This document shows positions 40,606-49,837 of a DNA stretch of 64,000 nucleotides, piece after piece; position 1 is the first letter of the stretch; each line of letters starts with the position of its first letter. Below the pieces are notes generated by a model that saw nothing but the letters and a program-made list of their open reading frames with translations, made no database searches and had not been told where the DNA came from. This DNA comes from Pseudophaeobacter leonis (GTDB lineage Bacteria; Pseudomonadota; Alphaproteobacteria; Rhodobacterales; Rhodobacteraceae): contig NZ_MWVJ01000021.1 of the NCBI RefSeq assembly GCF_002087335.1, positions 21,539 through 85,538 of the forward strand, read 5' to 3'. The position numbers were made by a program, and so were the translations under genes.

Positions 40606-41485
40606 GCGCGCCCCCCCACAGCGGCCCACGCCCGCACGCTGCGCCCGCAGATCCCCCTTTGGTCTCGGTGCTGATCCCGGCCCATAACGAGGCCGACTAT
40701 ATCGGCGCCTGTCTGAAGGCGCTGTTTGCCTCGGATCCCCTGCCCGGTGGGCAACGCGTTGAAGTGCTGGTGCTGGCCAATGGCTGCACCGATGCCACCG
40801 GCGCCATTGCAACAGCGCAGCCTGTCCCCCAAGGCTGGGACCTCAGGCTGGTTGAGTTGCCCGAGGGCGGCAAACTGAACGCGCTGAACGCAGGCGACGC
40901 ACAGGCCCGCGGAGAAGTGCTGATCTATCTTGATGCCGATGTCACGGTAGAGCGCGCCTTGGTCGCGCAGCTGGCAGAGGCCCTGCAAGGCCCTGCCCCA
41001 CGCTATGCCAGCGGCACGCCCCAGATCGCACCGGCACCCTCTGCGCTGACCCGCGCCTATGGCCGGTCTGGATGCAGCTGCCCTTTGTGCAAACGGGTGT
41101 GCCCGGCTTTGGCCTCTTTGCGATGAATAGCGCCGGGCGCGCGCGCTGGCAGCACTGGCCGGATATCATTGCCGATGATACCTTTGCCCGCCTCTCGTTT
41201 GCGCCTGCCGAACGGGTCAGGCTCGCTGCCCGTTACACTTGGCCCATGGTCGAAGGTTTTCGCAATCTCACCCGCGTGCGTCGCCGCCAGAATGCCGGGG
41301 TGGCAGAACTTTCTGCGACATTCCCGGCGCTTCAGGCGAACGACGACAAGATCGCCATATCACCGGGGCAGCTGTTGCGGCTAATCTGGCGCGACCCCAT
41401 TGGTTTTGCGGCTTATGCGCTGGTCTCTCTTGCTGTGAAGTCGCCGCTGTTTCGCTCAACCCAACGCTGGGCGCGCGGACGCTAG
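40602..41485 (+). CDS. Glycosyltransferase family 2 (frame break)
   Basis: GT2 enzyme beginning VSVLIPAHNEADYIGACL, with VLVLANGCTDAT and metal-binding YLDADVTVE (residues about 108-116). One G is missing near 41069 in a CCGG run. Adding it joins TRAYGR to VWMQLPFVQTGVPGFGLFAMN and continues to DIIADDTFARL and a C-terminal hydrophobic segment, for about 295 residues. Start ATG 40602 overlaps the preceding stop. This is the last gene of the PKS/NRPS operon and ends before repeat copy E. Confidence 0.82.
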
Positions 41486-41540
41486 CACCGCTCAAGTAGA
41501 CCAGCATTTCCATGTCCCGCGACGACCGCCGCGGGCGCTG

Positions 41541-41624
41541 ATCGCCGCGCCTCAGCGCGGCGCCCGGCCCAAGGGCTTTGGTGGTTTCGTCAGAAACAAA
41601 CACAGCGCGCGGGAGCGCTACCTC
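41541..41624 (+). repeat. Dispersed convergent-intergenic element, copy E
   Basis: CGCCGCGCCTCAGCGCGGCG stem-loop, then CCCGGCCCAA, an internal short hairpin (GTTTC/GAAAC) and GCGCGGGAGCGC. Lies between the GT2 (+) and GT4 (-) genes. Confidence 0.7.
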
Positions 41625-41679
41625 TAAGGCTCAAAACACTGCCAGGAATGTCGTGGTCTGTTTGCTGAGCTTCGCCACG

Positions 41680-42888
41680 CTAGGTGTCGCAGGCGTCATG
41701 AAACAGGGCGGCCAGCTTGCCAGCTTCTTGATCGCTATCATGGCGCTGCAACACCCGGGCGCGCCCCGCCTGCCCCATGGCCTGCAACCGCGCCTGCGGT
41801 GTTTCAGCCAGCTCAACAATCGCCGTCGCCATGATCGCAACATCTCCCGCAGGCACCAGCCAGCCGGTTTCACCGGGCAGCACCAGTTCCGGCGTGCCCG
41901 CAATATAAGTGGCCAAAACAGGCCGCGCGCAGGCCATGGCCTCCATCACCACCATCGGTAATCCCTCGGCAAACGAGGGCATGACCAGCGCATGCGCCGT
42001 GGCCAGTTGCTGCCGCACCCCCGCCTCGGACAGCCAGCCTGTCAGGGTCACATTATTTTGCAATCCTGCGGCGGCAATCGCCGCCTCCAGATCCTGGCGC
42101 ATCTCGCCATCGCCGATCAGCGCCAGATGCACTTTGGGGTGCGTTTTCACCACCTCCGCCATCGCCCGGACCAGGATCATCTGGCCTTTTTGCTCAACAA
42201 AGCGGCCAATGGCGGCCAGTCGCAGCGGCCCCTCGGGCAGAGATGCCGGGTTTTCGAACCGTGCCGGCTCAATGCCGCAATGCACCACCTTCAGTCGCTC
42301 CCAGGCGGCAAAATCTGCCCAGCGGCTCAGCTGGCTTTTGCCAAAACTGCTGATCGCCACGGCAAAACGCGCCCGATTGATTTTCTCCCCCAGCGACAGG
42401 CTGAGAGGCGCATCAAACTCTTCCGGGCCATGGGTGGTAAAACTGTAGCCGGGGCCGCCCAGAACCTGCGCCAGCAGGGCAACCGCTGTGGCATTGGTGC
42501 CAAAATGCGCATGCATATGGTCAACCCCCTCCTGGCGACAGCGCGCCGCGACATAGGCGGCCTCGGCCAGATAAATCAGATGCCGCAGCCGTCCCGCCTG
42601 AGAGACCCGCCCCAGACGCAAAGCCAGCCCCAGCCCCTGCATCATAGCCTTCGGCGCGCGCGCAGCCTGCAGCAGCAGCGCCTGCATCAGCCGAAGAGGT
42701 CCCGCCTGCAGGACATACTGCGTTCTGTCCGCCTCGGCCTGATCGCCGGGGTCCACCAAGGGCGCTGATCCAGGCCGCATTGCCAGCCGCAAAACCGATA
42801 TGCCCTGCCGCTCCAGAGCCTGGATCTCGCGGCGAATAAAACTATGGGAGGGCTGCGGGTAACTGTTCAGAACATAAGCAATTTTCAA
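41680..42888 (-). CDS. Glycosyltransferase family 4
   Basis: A 402-residue GT-B enzyme. The N-terminal domain has YVLNSYPQPSHSFIRREI and HMHAHFGTNAT. The C-terminal domain has AAIGRFVEQKGQ, HLALIGDGEMR and the donor-binding PSFAEGLPMVVMEAMAC (residues about 305-321, with the E-x7-E pattern of retaining transferases). It uses a nucleotide sugar to extend the polysaccharide repeat unit. It is transcribed away from the flippase gene; the 278-base region between them has the regulatory candidates noted separately. The frame is intact. Confidence 0.92.
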   Translation of the reverse strand: MKIAYVLNSYPQPSHSFIRREIQALERQGISVLRLAMRPGSAPLVDPGDQAEADRTQYVLQAGPLRLMQALLLQAARAPKAMMQGLGLALRLGRVSQAGRLRHLIYLAEAAYVAARCRQEGVDHMHAHFGTNATAVALLAQVLGGPGYSFTTHGPEEFDAPLSLSLGEKINRARFAVAISSFGKSQLSRWADFAAWERLKVVHCGIEPARFENPASLPEGPLRLAAIGRFVEQKGQMILVRAMAEVVKTHPKVHLALIGDGEMRQDLEAAIAAAGLQNNVTLTGWLSEAGVRQQLATAHALVMPSFAEGLPMVVMEAMACARPVLATYIAGTPELVLPGETGWLVPAGDVAIMATAIVELAETPQARLQAMGQAGRARVLQRHDSDQEAGKLAALFHDACDT

Positions 42889-43010
42889 AGGCTCAGTCTC
42901 CAGTCAGCCGGTGATCTGATCGTTAGCGTAGCGGCTCTATGTCGGCTTGCCTAGAGGCCGTTGCCAGCTGGCGCTCAAACCTGTGCAATACCGGAGCAAT
43001 ACTGTGCATC

Positions 43011-43049
43011 AAAGGCAATTCCCTGTCGCTCCCAAAGGCAATTCGCTGT
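43011..43049. promoter_or_regulatory. Direct repeat in divergent GT4/wzx intergenic region
   Basis: AAAGGCAATTCCCTGT (43011-43026) recurs as AAAGGCAATTCGCTGT (43034-43049), with a 23-base period, about two helical turns. The region lies between divergent starts (42888 and 43167), so a regulator binding two tandem sites is possible. Nothing else in this gap looks coding. Confidence 0.35.
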
Positions 43050-43166
43050 AGGTACGCCCGCAGGTGATGCGGCAATTGACGCGCCTGTCACCGCTCCCTA
43101 GCCTGCCATGAGCAGCTTCTCAACACAGGCCGCATGGTCTGGTCAAACCGGATAGCGGGAGATCGA

Positions 43167-44570
43167 ATGAAACAGCCGACAAGCCAGGTATCGGGCAAGC
43201 TATCCAGCCGAATTTCAGGTTTGTTTTCGGGCTCGGGACTGATGGCGCGGGTGCTGCGCTCGGCCTCCTGGATGATGATCAGCTATGGCGGCAGCCAGCC
43301 GCAGCGCCTGGCGGCCAATCTGGTGCTGGCGCGCCTGCTTTTCCCCGAGGCCTTTGGCCTGATGGCGCTGGTCACCCTGGTGACTGTTGGCCTGGCGCTG
43401 TTTTCCGACGTCGGCATCGGGCCTTCGATTGCCCAGAACCCCCGTGGCGATGACCCGGATTTTCTGAATACCGCCTGGAGCATACAGGCGCTGCGCGGGT
43501 TTGGTCTCTGGGGTATGACGCTGGCTCTGGCCTGGCCGATGGCCTGGTTCTACGGCGCCTCTGAGCTGCTGTACTATTTGCCAATCGCGGGCATTGGTCT
43601 GGCGATTGCCGGGTTTAATCCAACCCGGATCGAGACCGCACATCGCCATCTGCTGGTTGGGCGTGTCACCCTGCTGGATCTCTGTGCGCAGGCCATTGGC
43701 ATTGGCGCGATGGTGCTACTGGCCTGGCTCAGTGGCTCGGTGATGGCGCTGGTTCTGGGGGGCGTCATTCAGGCCGCCGCCAAGCTCATGCTCACGCATT
43801 TAGGCCTTCCCGGCGGGCGCAACCGGTTCCTCTGGGAGCCCGCAGCAGCAAAAGAGCTGATCCGGTTTGGCAAATGGATCTTCCTGTCGACAGCCTTTTG
43901 GTTTTTGACCTCGCAGGGCGACCGCGCCATTTTTGGCAAGTTTGTCTCGCTCGAGGTGCTTGGCGTCTACAATATCGGTTTTTTCCTCGCCAGTTTTCCC
44001 ATGCTGCTGGGCCATGCGGTGACCCAGCGGCTGATGATACCGGTGTATCGCGACAAACCAGTTGCGGCGGATCCGGCCAATCGGCGCAAACAGCAACTGC
44101 TGCGCGCAGGCCTCACCACATGCATCCTGTCGATGCTGCTTGCCATGGCCTGGATCGGCCCCTGGCTGGTCGATCTGCTCTATGATGTGCGCTATGAGCA
44201 GGCCGGGGCGATGATGGTAATGATCGCGCTGACGCTGGTACCTGCGGTGATTACCATGACCTATGATCAGGCGGCGCTGGCGGCCGGCGACAGCCGCTCG
44301 TTTTTCCTGTTCACCGCAACGCGCGCTTTGCTGCAGACCACATTTTTCCTGCTGGCCACCATGTGGTACGGCCTGCCCGGTGGTATCATCGCTATGGGCC
44401 TATCAATGCTGGCGGCCTATCCCGTGCTGATTTGGCTGGCGCAAAAGCACCAGGCCTGGGATCCGCGTCACGATCTGGTCTTTGCACTGAGTGCTTTACT
44501 CATCGGGGGCGGCGCGGCCTATTGGCACCTGGACAGCATCATGGCTTTGATCAACGTAAACCCTGGCTGA
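43167..44570 (+). CDS. Wzx-type oligosaccharide flippase
   Basis: A polytopic membrane protein of about 467 residues with 12 or more hydrophobic segments. It belongs to the MOP/polysaccharide transporter family (SYGGSQPQRLAANLVLARLLFPEAFGLMAL, then VGIGPSIAQ and GDRAIFGKFVSLEVLGVYNIGFF). It would flip undecaprenyl-linked repeat units across the inner membrane. The ATG at 43167 was chosen over an upstream in-frame start at 43134 because GGGAG lies 8 bases before it. It converges on the Wzz/GumC gene with only 16 bases between stops. Confidence 0.88.
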   Translation: MKQPTSQVSGKLSSRISGLFSGSGLMARVLRSASWMMISYGGSQPQRLAANLVLARLLFPEAFGLMALVTLVTVGLALFSDVGIGPSIAQNPRGDDPDFLNTAWSIQALRGFGLWGMTLALAWPMAWFYGASELLYYLPIAGIGLAIAGFNPTRIETAHRHLLVGRVTLLDLCAQAIGIGAMVLLAWLSGSVMALVLGGVIQAAAKLMLTHLGLPGGRNRFLWEPAAAKELIRFGKWIFLSTAFWFLTSQGDRAIFGKFVSLEVLGVYNIGFFLASFPMLLGHAVTQRLMIPVYRDKPVAADPANRRKQQLLRAGLTTCILSMLLAMAWIGPWLVDLLYDVRYEQAGAMMVMIALTLVPAVITMTYDQAALAAGDSRSFFLFTATRALLQTTFFLLATMWYGLPGGIIAMGLSMLAAYPVLIWLAQKHQAWDPRHDLVFALSALLIGGGAAYWHLDSIMALINVNPG

Positions 44571-44574
44571 GCCA

Positions 44575-44611
44575 CGCGCCGCCGGATCAGCGGCGCGCCG
44601 CTTTTTGCGGC
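44575..44611. terminator. Bidirectional terminator candidate overlapping convergent gene ends
   Basis: The perfect stem CGCGCCGC / GCGGCGCG (44575-44582 and 44590-44597) holds the stop codon of the Wzz/GumC gene in its loop. A second hairpin, GCCGC-TTTTT-GCGGC (44597-44611), follows inside that gene's last codons. Confidence 0.55.
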
Positions 44612-45867
44612 CTCAGCGACAGCCAGCCGCGCAGAGTAGCCGCAACCCCGCGACCTGGCTGTCTGGTGTCCAGAACAGGGATCGCGGCCCCCGGAGCCAG
44701 ACCGGTTTCACGCTCCATCTGCACCGCCGAACGCAGTACCGGGGCGCGCAGTCCCAGCAAAAAGGCAACGACCAGACCCGCCAGAACACTGGCAACCCCG
44801 CCCATCAGAGCCTTGTTTTTCCGCGCCGAGGACGAGGGATAATCCGCCAGCTCTGCCGGCTCAAGTATTGTCAGGCGCTCGCCCTGGCGTGATGTTTCCA
44901 GACGAAACCCCACTTCGGCCTCGTTGCGGCGGGGCGAGATAATCTCCATCTCACCCTGCAACGCCTCCATCTGACGCGTGTAGGCGCCGAGTTGGCGCTG
45001 GACCTCAGGCGTGGTTTGCAGCGCGGCCTCCAGTTCGGATTTTCGCTGCGACAGCAGATCGCGTTGCGCATCCAGGGTTGCGAGCTGTTCGTTGAATACC
45101 TCCAGCATGCGTTCCGCCGTGGCAGGACGCTCTGTGGCGCTGGCCTGATCGGCGGCGCGCCGGATCAGAATGCGCTCGCGCGCAATATCCAGCAGGCCTT
45201 CGTTGATGGTGGCGACTTCGTTGCGGCGGAACTCTACCGTGCCGGGAAGTGCCACATCGTTGGCGGCGCGAAAGGCGGCAATCTCAACCTCAAGGGTCGA
45301 AATCTGCCCCGCCAGAGCCGACTCTTTGTCTGCAAAGAAGCTCAGCGGCTCTCGGACCTGCTCAATCCGGCTGCTCACGCTCAACTCGATGGTGCGGCGG
45401 CCAAACTCACTGGCCACCTGCTGGGCCTGCAGGGCGGTTGGCAGCAGGGCGGTGATGGTCAAAACCGAAATGGTGCCATCGTCGGAAAACCCTTCGCGGG
45501 CTGCCGCAACGCCGGTGATGCTGACAGCCTGGCGCAGCATCACTACCTTTTTCGTCGGGGTGAGGTCCGGCAGGTCAGCAAAAAGCGCAAATTTCTCGAT
45601 GATCTCAAGCAGTGTTCCGCGCGCCATCAAACGTTGTTCGATCAGCTGCATCCGGCGCGCCGACGAGCCCTCGACGGTGGAGCGGGCCAGATCATCCGCA
45701 ATCACCGGCCGGGTGACCTGGATCACCTCAACGCTTGGGTAGACATGCTGCTGATTCAGCGCCACCCAGATTGACAGGATCGAGCCCAACACGGTGACAT
45801 ACAAAATGACAGCCGCGCGACGGCGCAGCATGTCAAACAAATCTGCCAGCGAAAAAATTGGCCCCAT
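44587..45867 (-). CDS. Wzz/GumC-type polysaccharide chain-length determinant
   Basis: An inner-membrane polysaccharide copolymerase. The start ATG at 45867 gives MGPIFSLADLFDMLRRR, then transmembrane helix 1 (residues about 18-38). A long periplasmic domain with coiled-coil (about 160-330) follows, and transmembrane helix 2 (ALMGGVASVLAGLVVAFLLG, about 370-390). A further in-frame upstream extension to 46008 lacks conserved features. It lacks a fused kinase domain, which is supplied separately by the upstream ATPase gene. It controls length and export of the polymer together with flippase and polymerase. Confidence 0.85.
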   Translation of the reverse strand: MGPIFSLADLFDMLRRRAAVILYVTVLGSILSIWVALNQQHVYPSVEVIQVTRPVIADDLARSTVEGSSARRMQLIEQRLMARGTLLEIIEKFALFADLPDLTPTKKVVMLRQAVSITGVAAAREGFSDDGTISVLTITALLPTALQAQQVASEFGRRTIELSVSSRIEQVREPLSFFADKESALAGQISTLEVEIAAFRAANDVALPGTVEFRRNEVATINEGLLDIARERILIRRAADQASATERPATAERMLEVFNEQLATLDAQRDLLSQRKSELEAALQTTPEVQRQLGAYTRQMEALQGEMEIISPRRNEAEVGFRLETSRQGERLTILEPAELADYPSSSARKNKALMGGVASVLAGLVVAFLLGLRAPVLRSAVQMERETGLAPGAAIPVLDTRQPGRGVAATLRGWLSLRPQKAARR

Positions 45868-46029
45868 ATCTCTGCTCTCTTTGTCATCTTGTCCCTGATC
45901 CCGCCTCGCCCTGGCACCGGCACAGGAACAGGCCACCAGAGCAAATTTGGACATCCACCGCCCGTTACAGCACAGCAACCGGGCAAAACTGTGGCTCCGG
46001 CCGCACAACTGTGCCGACAGAAAGGAATT

Positions 46030-47193
46030 TCAGGGTGTGACCTGCGTCTTATCGGTCTGCTGCGCCCGGTTCAAGCCCACGCCCAGCAGGGGCGCATGCC
46101 CCGCCAGCATCTTTTCACAGGCGGCCAGTTCAGCAGCGGTGGTCCGGTCGCCATCCGAAATCAGCAACACGCCATCCACCTGCGGCAGAAAGGCCGTGAC
46201 ATCATCATGCTCCAGCACCGGCGGCAAATCAAACAAGACGGTGTCGGCCCTGGTGTCGTTGATCAGGGCCGAGATCACATCAGCAGTGCGGGGATCGTGC
46301 AAAATTTCCGAGGCGTTTTGATCAGGCGCGCAATTGCTCCCCACCACCAATGTGTCAGACAGGCGCTGCAGATGCTGCCCAATGGGGACCTCTCCTGTGA
46401 GGAACTCAGCCATGTTTCCATGCGGCGCGATCCCAAGCGCGGCGGCCACGCCGGGAGCGCGGAAATTCAGATCCATCAGCACGGTCCGGCTCGCCGGAAT
46501 GCGGGCCAGGCTCAGCGCCAGATTGACGGCGCAAAAGGTCGTCCCCCCGCCCGCAGAGGGGCTGGTGACGGCCACGCGTTTCCAGCCATGTGTCTTCAGG
46601 CTGTGCAGCAGGCGGGTGCGCAACAGATCAAAAGCCCGTGCGGTGGGCGAGGCGCGAAAGGCGCTGACCAAAGGCAGGCGCGAGGGTGTTTGGCCGAGGA
46701 AATCAAACGGCACTTCCGGGAATTGCACCCAGGGATCAAACCTGGTGGGCAAGGAGACCGGCGCCTGGCTTGCGACCTTAACGCGGGGCTGGATGTCACG
46801 GTCCAACACCACGTCAGGCTGTGGCACTGGCGGCACTGGGCGCGTCTCGTCTATCCGCTCGCTTTGCGAAAGGTATCGTGCCATGCCAGTGTCGAGGCCA
46901 GTGTCGAGGCCAGTGTCGACCTCTGGCATTGTGATGTCATCAGTGGCCCCAGACTCGGAGGTACCAGTCTCAGAGGCACCAGATAAAGGCTCTCCCTCTT
47001 GCTGCAGGATGCTGGCCGCGTCATCCTGGGGCTCCGGCAGGCGCTCAGGCAGTCGCTCGGGCAGGCGGTCCTGCTGCGTGCGGCGGCGTTGGAACCTCTT
47101 GAAGCCCTTTTGCGTCATCTGGTCCTCATCATTGCGTTCAAAGGCTTGTGAGCGCGGGGCGCTAACAGGGGCTGATACAGCAAAATGCTTCAT
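46030..47193 (-). CDS. CpsD/BY-kinase-like ATPase with altered Walker A
   Basis: A 387-residue cytosolic partner of the Wzz/GumC protein. The first 150 residues are low-complexity with two sets of 12-bp repeats (LPER and LDTG units). The ATPase core spans about residues 190-385: P-loop region TSPSAGGGTTFCAVNLALSLA, Walker A'-like VLMDLNFRAP and Walker B-like VLFDLPPVL. The lysine expected in the P-loop (GxGK-S/T in the family) is Gly here. No C-terminal tyrosine cluster is visible. It may be a regulator with weak or no kinase activity. It is the first of two minus-strand genes, 162 bases before the Wzz start. Confidence 0.78.
   Translation of the reverse strand: MKHFAVSAPVSAPRSQAFERNDEDQMTQKGFKRFQRRRTQQDRLPERLPERLPEPQDDAASILQQEGEPLSGASETGTSESGATDDITMPEVDTGLDTGLDTGMARYLSQSERIDETRPVPPVPQPDVVLDRDIQPRVKVASQAPVSLPTRFDPWVQFPEVPFDFLGQTPSRLPLVSAFRASPTARAFDLLRTRLLHSLKTHGWKRVAVTSPSAGGGTTFCAVNLALSLARIPASRTVLMDLNFRAPGVAAALGIAPHGNMAEFLTGEVPIGQHLQRLSDTLVVGSNCAPDQNASEILHDPRTADVISALINDTRADTVLFDLPPVLEHDDVTAFLPQVDGVLLISDGDRTTAAELAACEKMLAGHAPLLGVGLNRAQQTDKTQVTP
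46885..46920. repeat. 12-bp tandem repeat in BY-kinase-like gene
   Basis: Three copies of GCCAGTGTCGAG (last base varies) in frame, coding for D-T-G-L units. A second 12-bp set coding for L-P-E-R lies near 47035-47070. Confidence 0.8.
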
Positions 47194-47300
47194 GCGTCAT
47201 CTCCTGACAAATTTCCTGGTGCGCTCCAGCGCAGTGTTTCGCCCAGCACCCTCAATTGCGCGGACCCATTTGCGCTGGAGCTGGTGGTCCTTCCGGGCTG

Positions 47301-47365
47301 CAATCCCGGCCAACAATCCCGGCCAGCAGTCCCGGCCAGCAGTCCCGGCCAGCAATCCCAGCCCG
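47301..47365. repeat. 13-bp tandem repeat between exoY and BY-kinase-like genes
   Basis: Five copies of a 13-bp unit, CARTCCCGGCCAR, repeat exactly every 13 bases from 47301. The period is not a multiple of three, and the array is intergenic, just downstream of the exoY-type gene. Confidence 0.85.
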
Positions 47366-47393
47366 TATTCAATGGCAAAGTGAGGCAAAGTGA

Positions 47394-48263
47394 TTAATAT
47401 CCAGTGCCCTTGGCCACAACGCCAACCGTCCGCCAGATCAGCCTCAAATCCATCTGCAATCCCATCACGCGCAGATAGTCAGCATCGGCCTGAGCGCGAG
47501 AGGCAAAACTGCTCTCGTTGCGGTCTGACACTTGCCAAAGGCCTGTAATCCCCGGCTTCACCGCGAAATAGGCCGAAGCTTCCCCATAGAGCGGCAACTG
47601 CTCCGGCATCATGGGACGTGGGCCAACCAGGCTCATCTCGCCGGTAAAGACATTCCAAAGCTGTGGCAGCTCGTCCAGAGAGGTCACCCGAAGGATCCGG
47701 CCAATCCGGGTGATACGCGGATCTTTTTTCAGCTTTTGCGTCTCATCCCATTCCCGGCGCAAGGCGGGGTTCTGCTGCAGGCAGTCCTGAAGCCGGGCAT
47801 CGGCATCCCGCACCATTGTGCGCAGTTTGAAAATCCGAAACCGTTTGCCATTTTGTCCCAGACGGTCCTGACTGTAAAACGGCAGACCGCTTTCGACCCA
47901 GAGCAGCAGGGCCGACAGCGCAATGATTGGCAGGGCCACAGGCAAGGCCATCAGGACCAGAGCCAGCTCCAGGGCCCGCTTGCCGCGCGCCGCATAGCTG
48001 CCCCCACGGCTCTTGTCGCCGGGGGTCTGGTCGACTGGAGGGGTCTGGACCAAGGCGCAGCTCTGCTGCGGCAGCCCTCCGGTAAAGAGTGAAGAGCAAT
48101 CACGCGGTATGGCCCCGCTGATCCTGTCTGCAGTGGATGGCGCGACTGTCAAAAGAGCTGCGCCGCTGGGGGTCTTGGAAAACTGCTGCGGGAATTGCCG
48201 CGCCGGTCTGGATCCCGGCAACACCATCCCCGTCCTAACTGATACGAAATCTTTCATCGTCAC
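47394..48263 (-). CDS. ExoY-type undecaprenyl-phosphate sugar-phosphate transferase
   Basis: This enzyme primes exopolysaccharide synthesis by transferring a hexose-1-phosphate to undecaprenyl phosphate. The N-terminal 90 residues are variable. A hydrophobic anchor follows ([26 protein letters not shown], interrupted here for length; residues about 97-122). The catalytic C-terminal domain has [50 protein letters not shown] and [11 protein letters not shown], typical of the bacterial sugar transferase family. It ends in [10 protein letters not shown]. Length of 289 residues is normal for ExoY plus an N-terminal extension. Confidence 0.92.
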   Translation of the reverse strand: MTMKDFVSVRTGMVLPGSRPARQFPQQFSKTPSGAALLTVAPSTADRISGAIPRDCSSLFTGGLPQQSCALVQTPPVDQTPGDKSRGGSYAARGKRALELALVLMALPVALPIIALSALLLWVESGLPFYSQDRLGQNGKRFRIFKLRTMVRDADARLQDCLQQNPALRREWDETQKLKKDPRITRIGRILRVTSLDELPQLWNVFTGEMSLVGPRPMMPEQLPLYGEASAYFAVKPGITGLWQVSDRNESSFASRAQADADYLRVMGLQMDLRLIWRTVGVVAKGTGY

Positions 48264-48815
48264 CCCATGCGCTCAAAGCTTCCTCACCCGGGGGCCAGCC
48301 CCGCTTGTGTCAGCTCTCAATTGTTTCAAAGCCCGTCGCGGCAGCGGATCGGGCAATGCCATCACAGATTGGGTTTTTCCCGAAACATGCCCCCACATGT
48401 TTCGCCCCTGCGAATGCCTGGTCAGATGACCCTGCGGCCCGTTGAACCTACGACATTCTGTGACCAGAATATATCTAGTCAATTTGAGAAGAATTATAAC
48501 TAAAGGTTAGGTATTCAGATGAAATAAATACTGGAGGCGCTCAAAAGTGGAAACAATTGGCGCCCTGAACTGCCAACTGTCCCCCGCGCTACACGAAAGT
48601 ATGGAATCATTATCCTTTTTTGCACCCGCCCAAAGACCTGATTCTGGCGGCGCCACCAACGGCGGTGCATCCTTTTCTCCCTCAGGGTCGCGGGACAATC
48701 TGACGATTTGAAACCTGTCGCCTTCAGGGGTATGAAACACGCTGTGCCGGGTGCAGTCGGCAAAAGCCCGCAATCCAAAGCCCGGTAATCCAAAGCCAAC
48801 AAAGGTCGCAGGACA
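48264..48815. promoter_or_regulatory. Intergenic control region between exoY-type and dgoK-like genes
   Basis: A 552-base gap between divergent genes. The part at 48440-48535 is markedly AT-rich and includes the inverted repeat ATTCTG-TGAC-CAGAAT (48455-48470), a candidate operator or promoter region for the exoY-type gene. Frames across 48540-48815 show no recognisable protein. Confidence 0.4.
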
Positions 48816-49698
48816 ATGAGTGCCACGCAAAACCCGTCGAACTGGACCGCAGCAGTGATAGGCGCAAGCGAGATCATCCTTTGGGTGATGTCGGCACGTG
48901 AAGTCCTGCATCGCCACAGCTCCCCCCGCACCGCCCTGCCGCCGCTGCAGGATCTTATCGCAGCGCTCAAACAGACGGATGCGGCAAAATCCAGCCCGGT
49001 TCTGGTTGCCGCCCCGGTTCTGGTTGCCGAATTGGGCCCGGCCGCCGCCGCGCAGGTGCCGGCCAAGCCTGCGGATTTGGTGCCGGAGCTGCAAGAACAA
49101 GACGGATGGCAGCTGCACATCCTTCCCAACCTCGTGCAAAAAAGCCCCCTTGCCCTGATGCAGGGCTGCGGCACGCAGATCGCCGGCTTTCTGGCGCTCA
49201 ACCCAAAATGGGACGGGGTGATTTGCCTGCCCGGCCCTGTGACGCATTGGGTGCAGGTCAGTGCCGCCGAAGTTGTCAGTTTTCAAAGCACCCTGACAAC
49301 TGGTCTGCAGGCCACCTTATGCGACTCGCTGGATCTGGGCACCAGCTGGGCCGGAAAGTGCGCTGCAGGAGGCCGTTGCCGATACCATATCCAGACCCGA
49401 GCGCCTTGCCTCCCGACTGGCAGAGCTGCAGGCGACTGTTCAGCTGCAATCAGGTGACAATACTGAGATGGCTGGCAAACTCTGGGGCTATTTGCTGGGG
49501 GCAGAACTGGCGGCTGCACGGCCCTACTGGCTGGGGCAGAACCTGGCACTGATCGCAGAGGATGCGCTGGCATCTCCCTATCTGGCCGCCCTGAGTGCAC
49601 AGGGGTTGCCTGTCACGCGCGCGCAACCAGATCGTATGGCTCTTGAAGGGCTGGTTCAGGCCTGGCGTCACATGCAGGGTGAGGCGACATCCCTGTAG
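48816..49698 (+). CDS. 2-dehydro-3-deoxygalactonokinase-like protein (frame break)
   Basis: DgoK kinases phosphorylate 2-keto-3-deoxygalactonate. The clearest family features are in the middle and C-terminus: CGTQIAGFLAL, ICLPGPVTHWVQVSAAEVVSFQS (the usual form is LPGTHSKWV), then GYLLGAELAAARPYW. One extra base near 49353 shifts the frame; removing it links SLDLGTSWA to ESALQEAVADTI and on to the stop at 49698. The usual N-terminal phosphate-binding DWGTSN is not present (VIGASEIILWVM instead), so catalytic ability is doubtful. No aldolase or dehydratase partner is adjacent. Confidence 0.6.
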
Positions 49699-49770
49699 CC
49701 AGGGCTGACTTAAACAAGACTGGCTTAAACAAGACGGGCCTTAAGGATACGGGCCTGAAGTACCGGTCGG
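49699..49770. repeat. Tandem 15-bp degenerate repeat after dgoK-like gene
   Basis: About three imperfect 15-base units of the GGCTTAAACAAGACT type directly follow the stop codon. Confidence 0.55.
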
Positions 49771-49837
49771 AGCTTTGCAGCCCTCAGTCAGAGCGCAGGC
49801 CATCGCCCCAGGACAGTCCCTTTGGCAACTGACGCGA

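Noticed and set aside
48507..49286. Minus-strand open frame of 259 codons opposite the dgoK-like gene
   Set aside because: It has no motif and is explained as the antisense of the DgoK-like coding sequence, which has matching conserved blocks.
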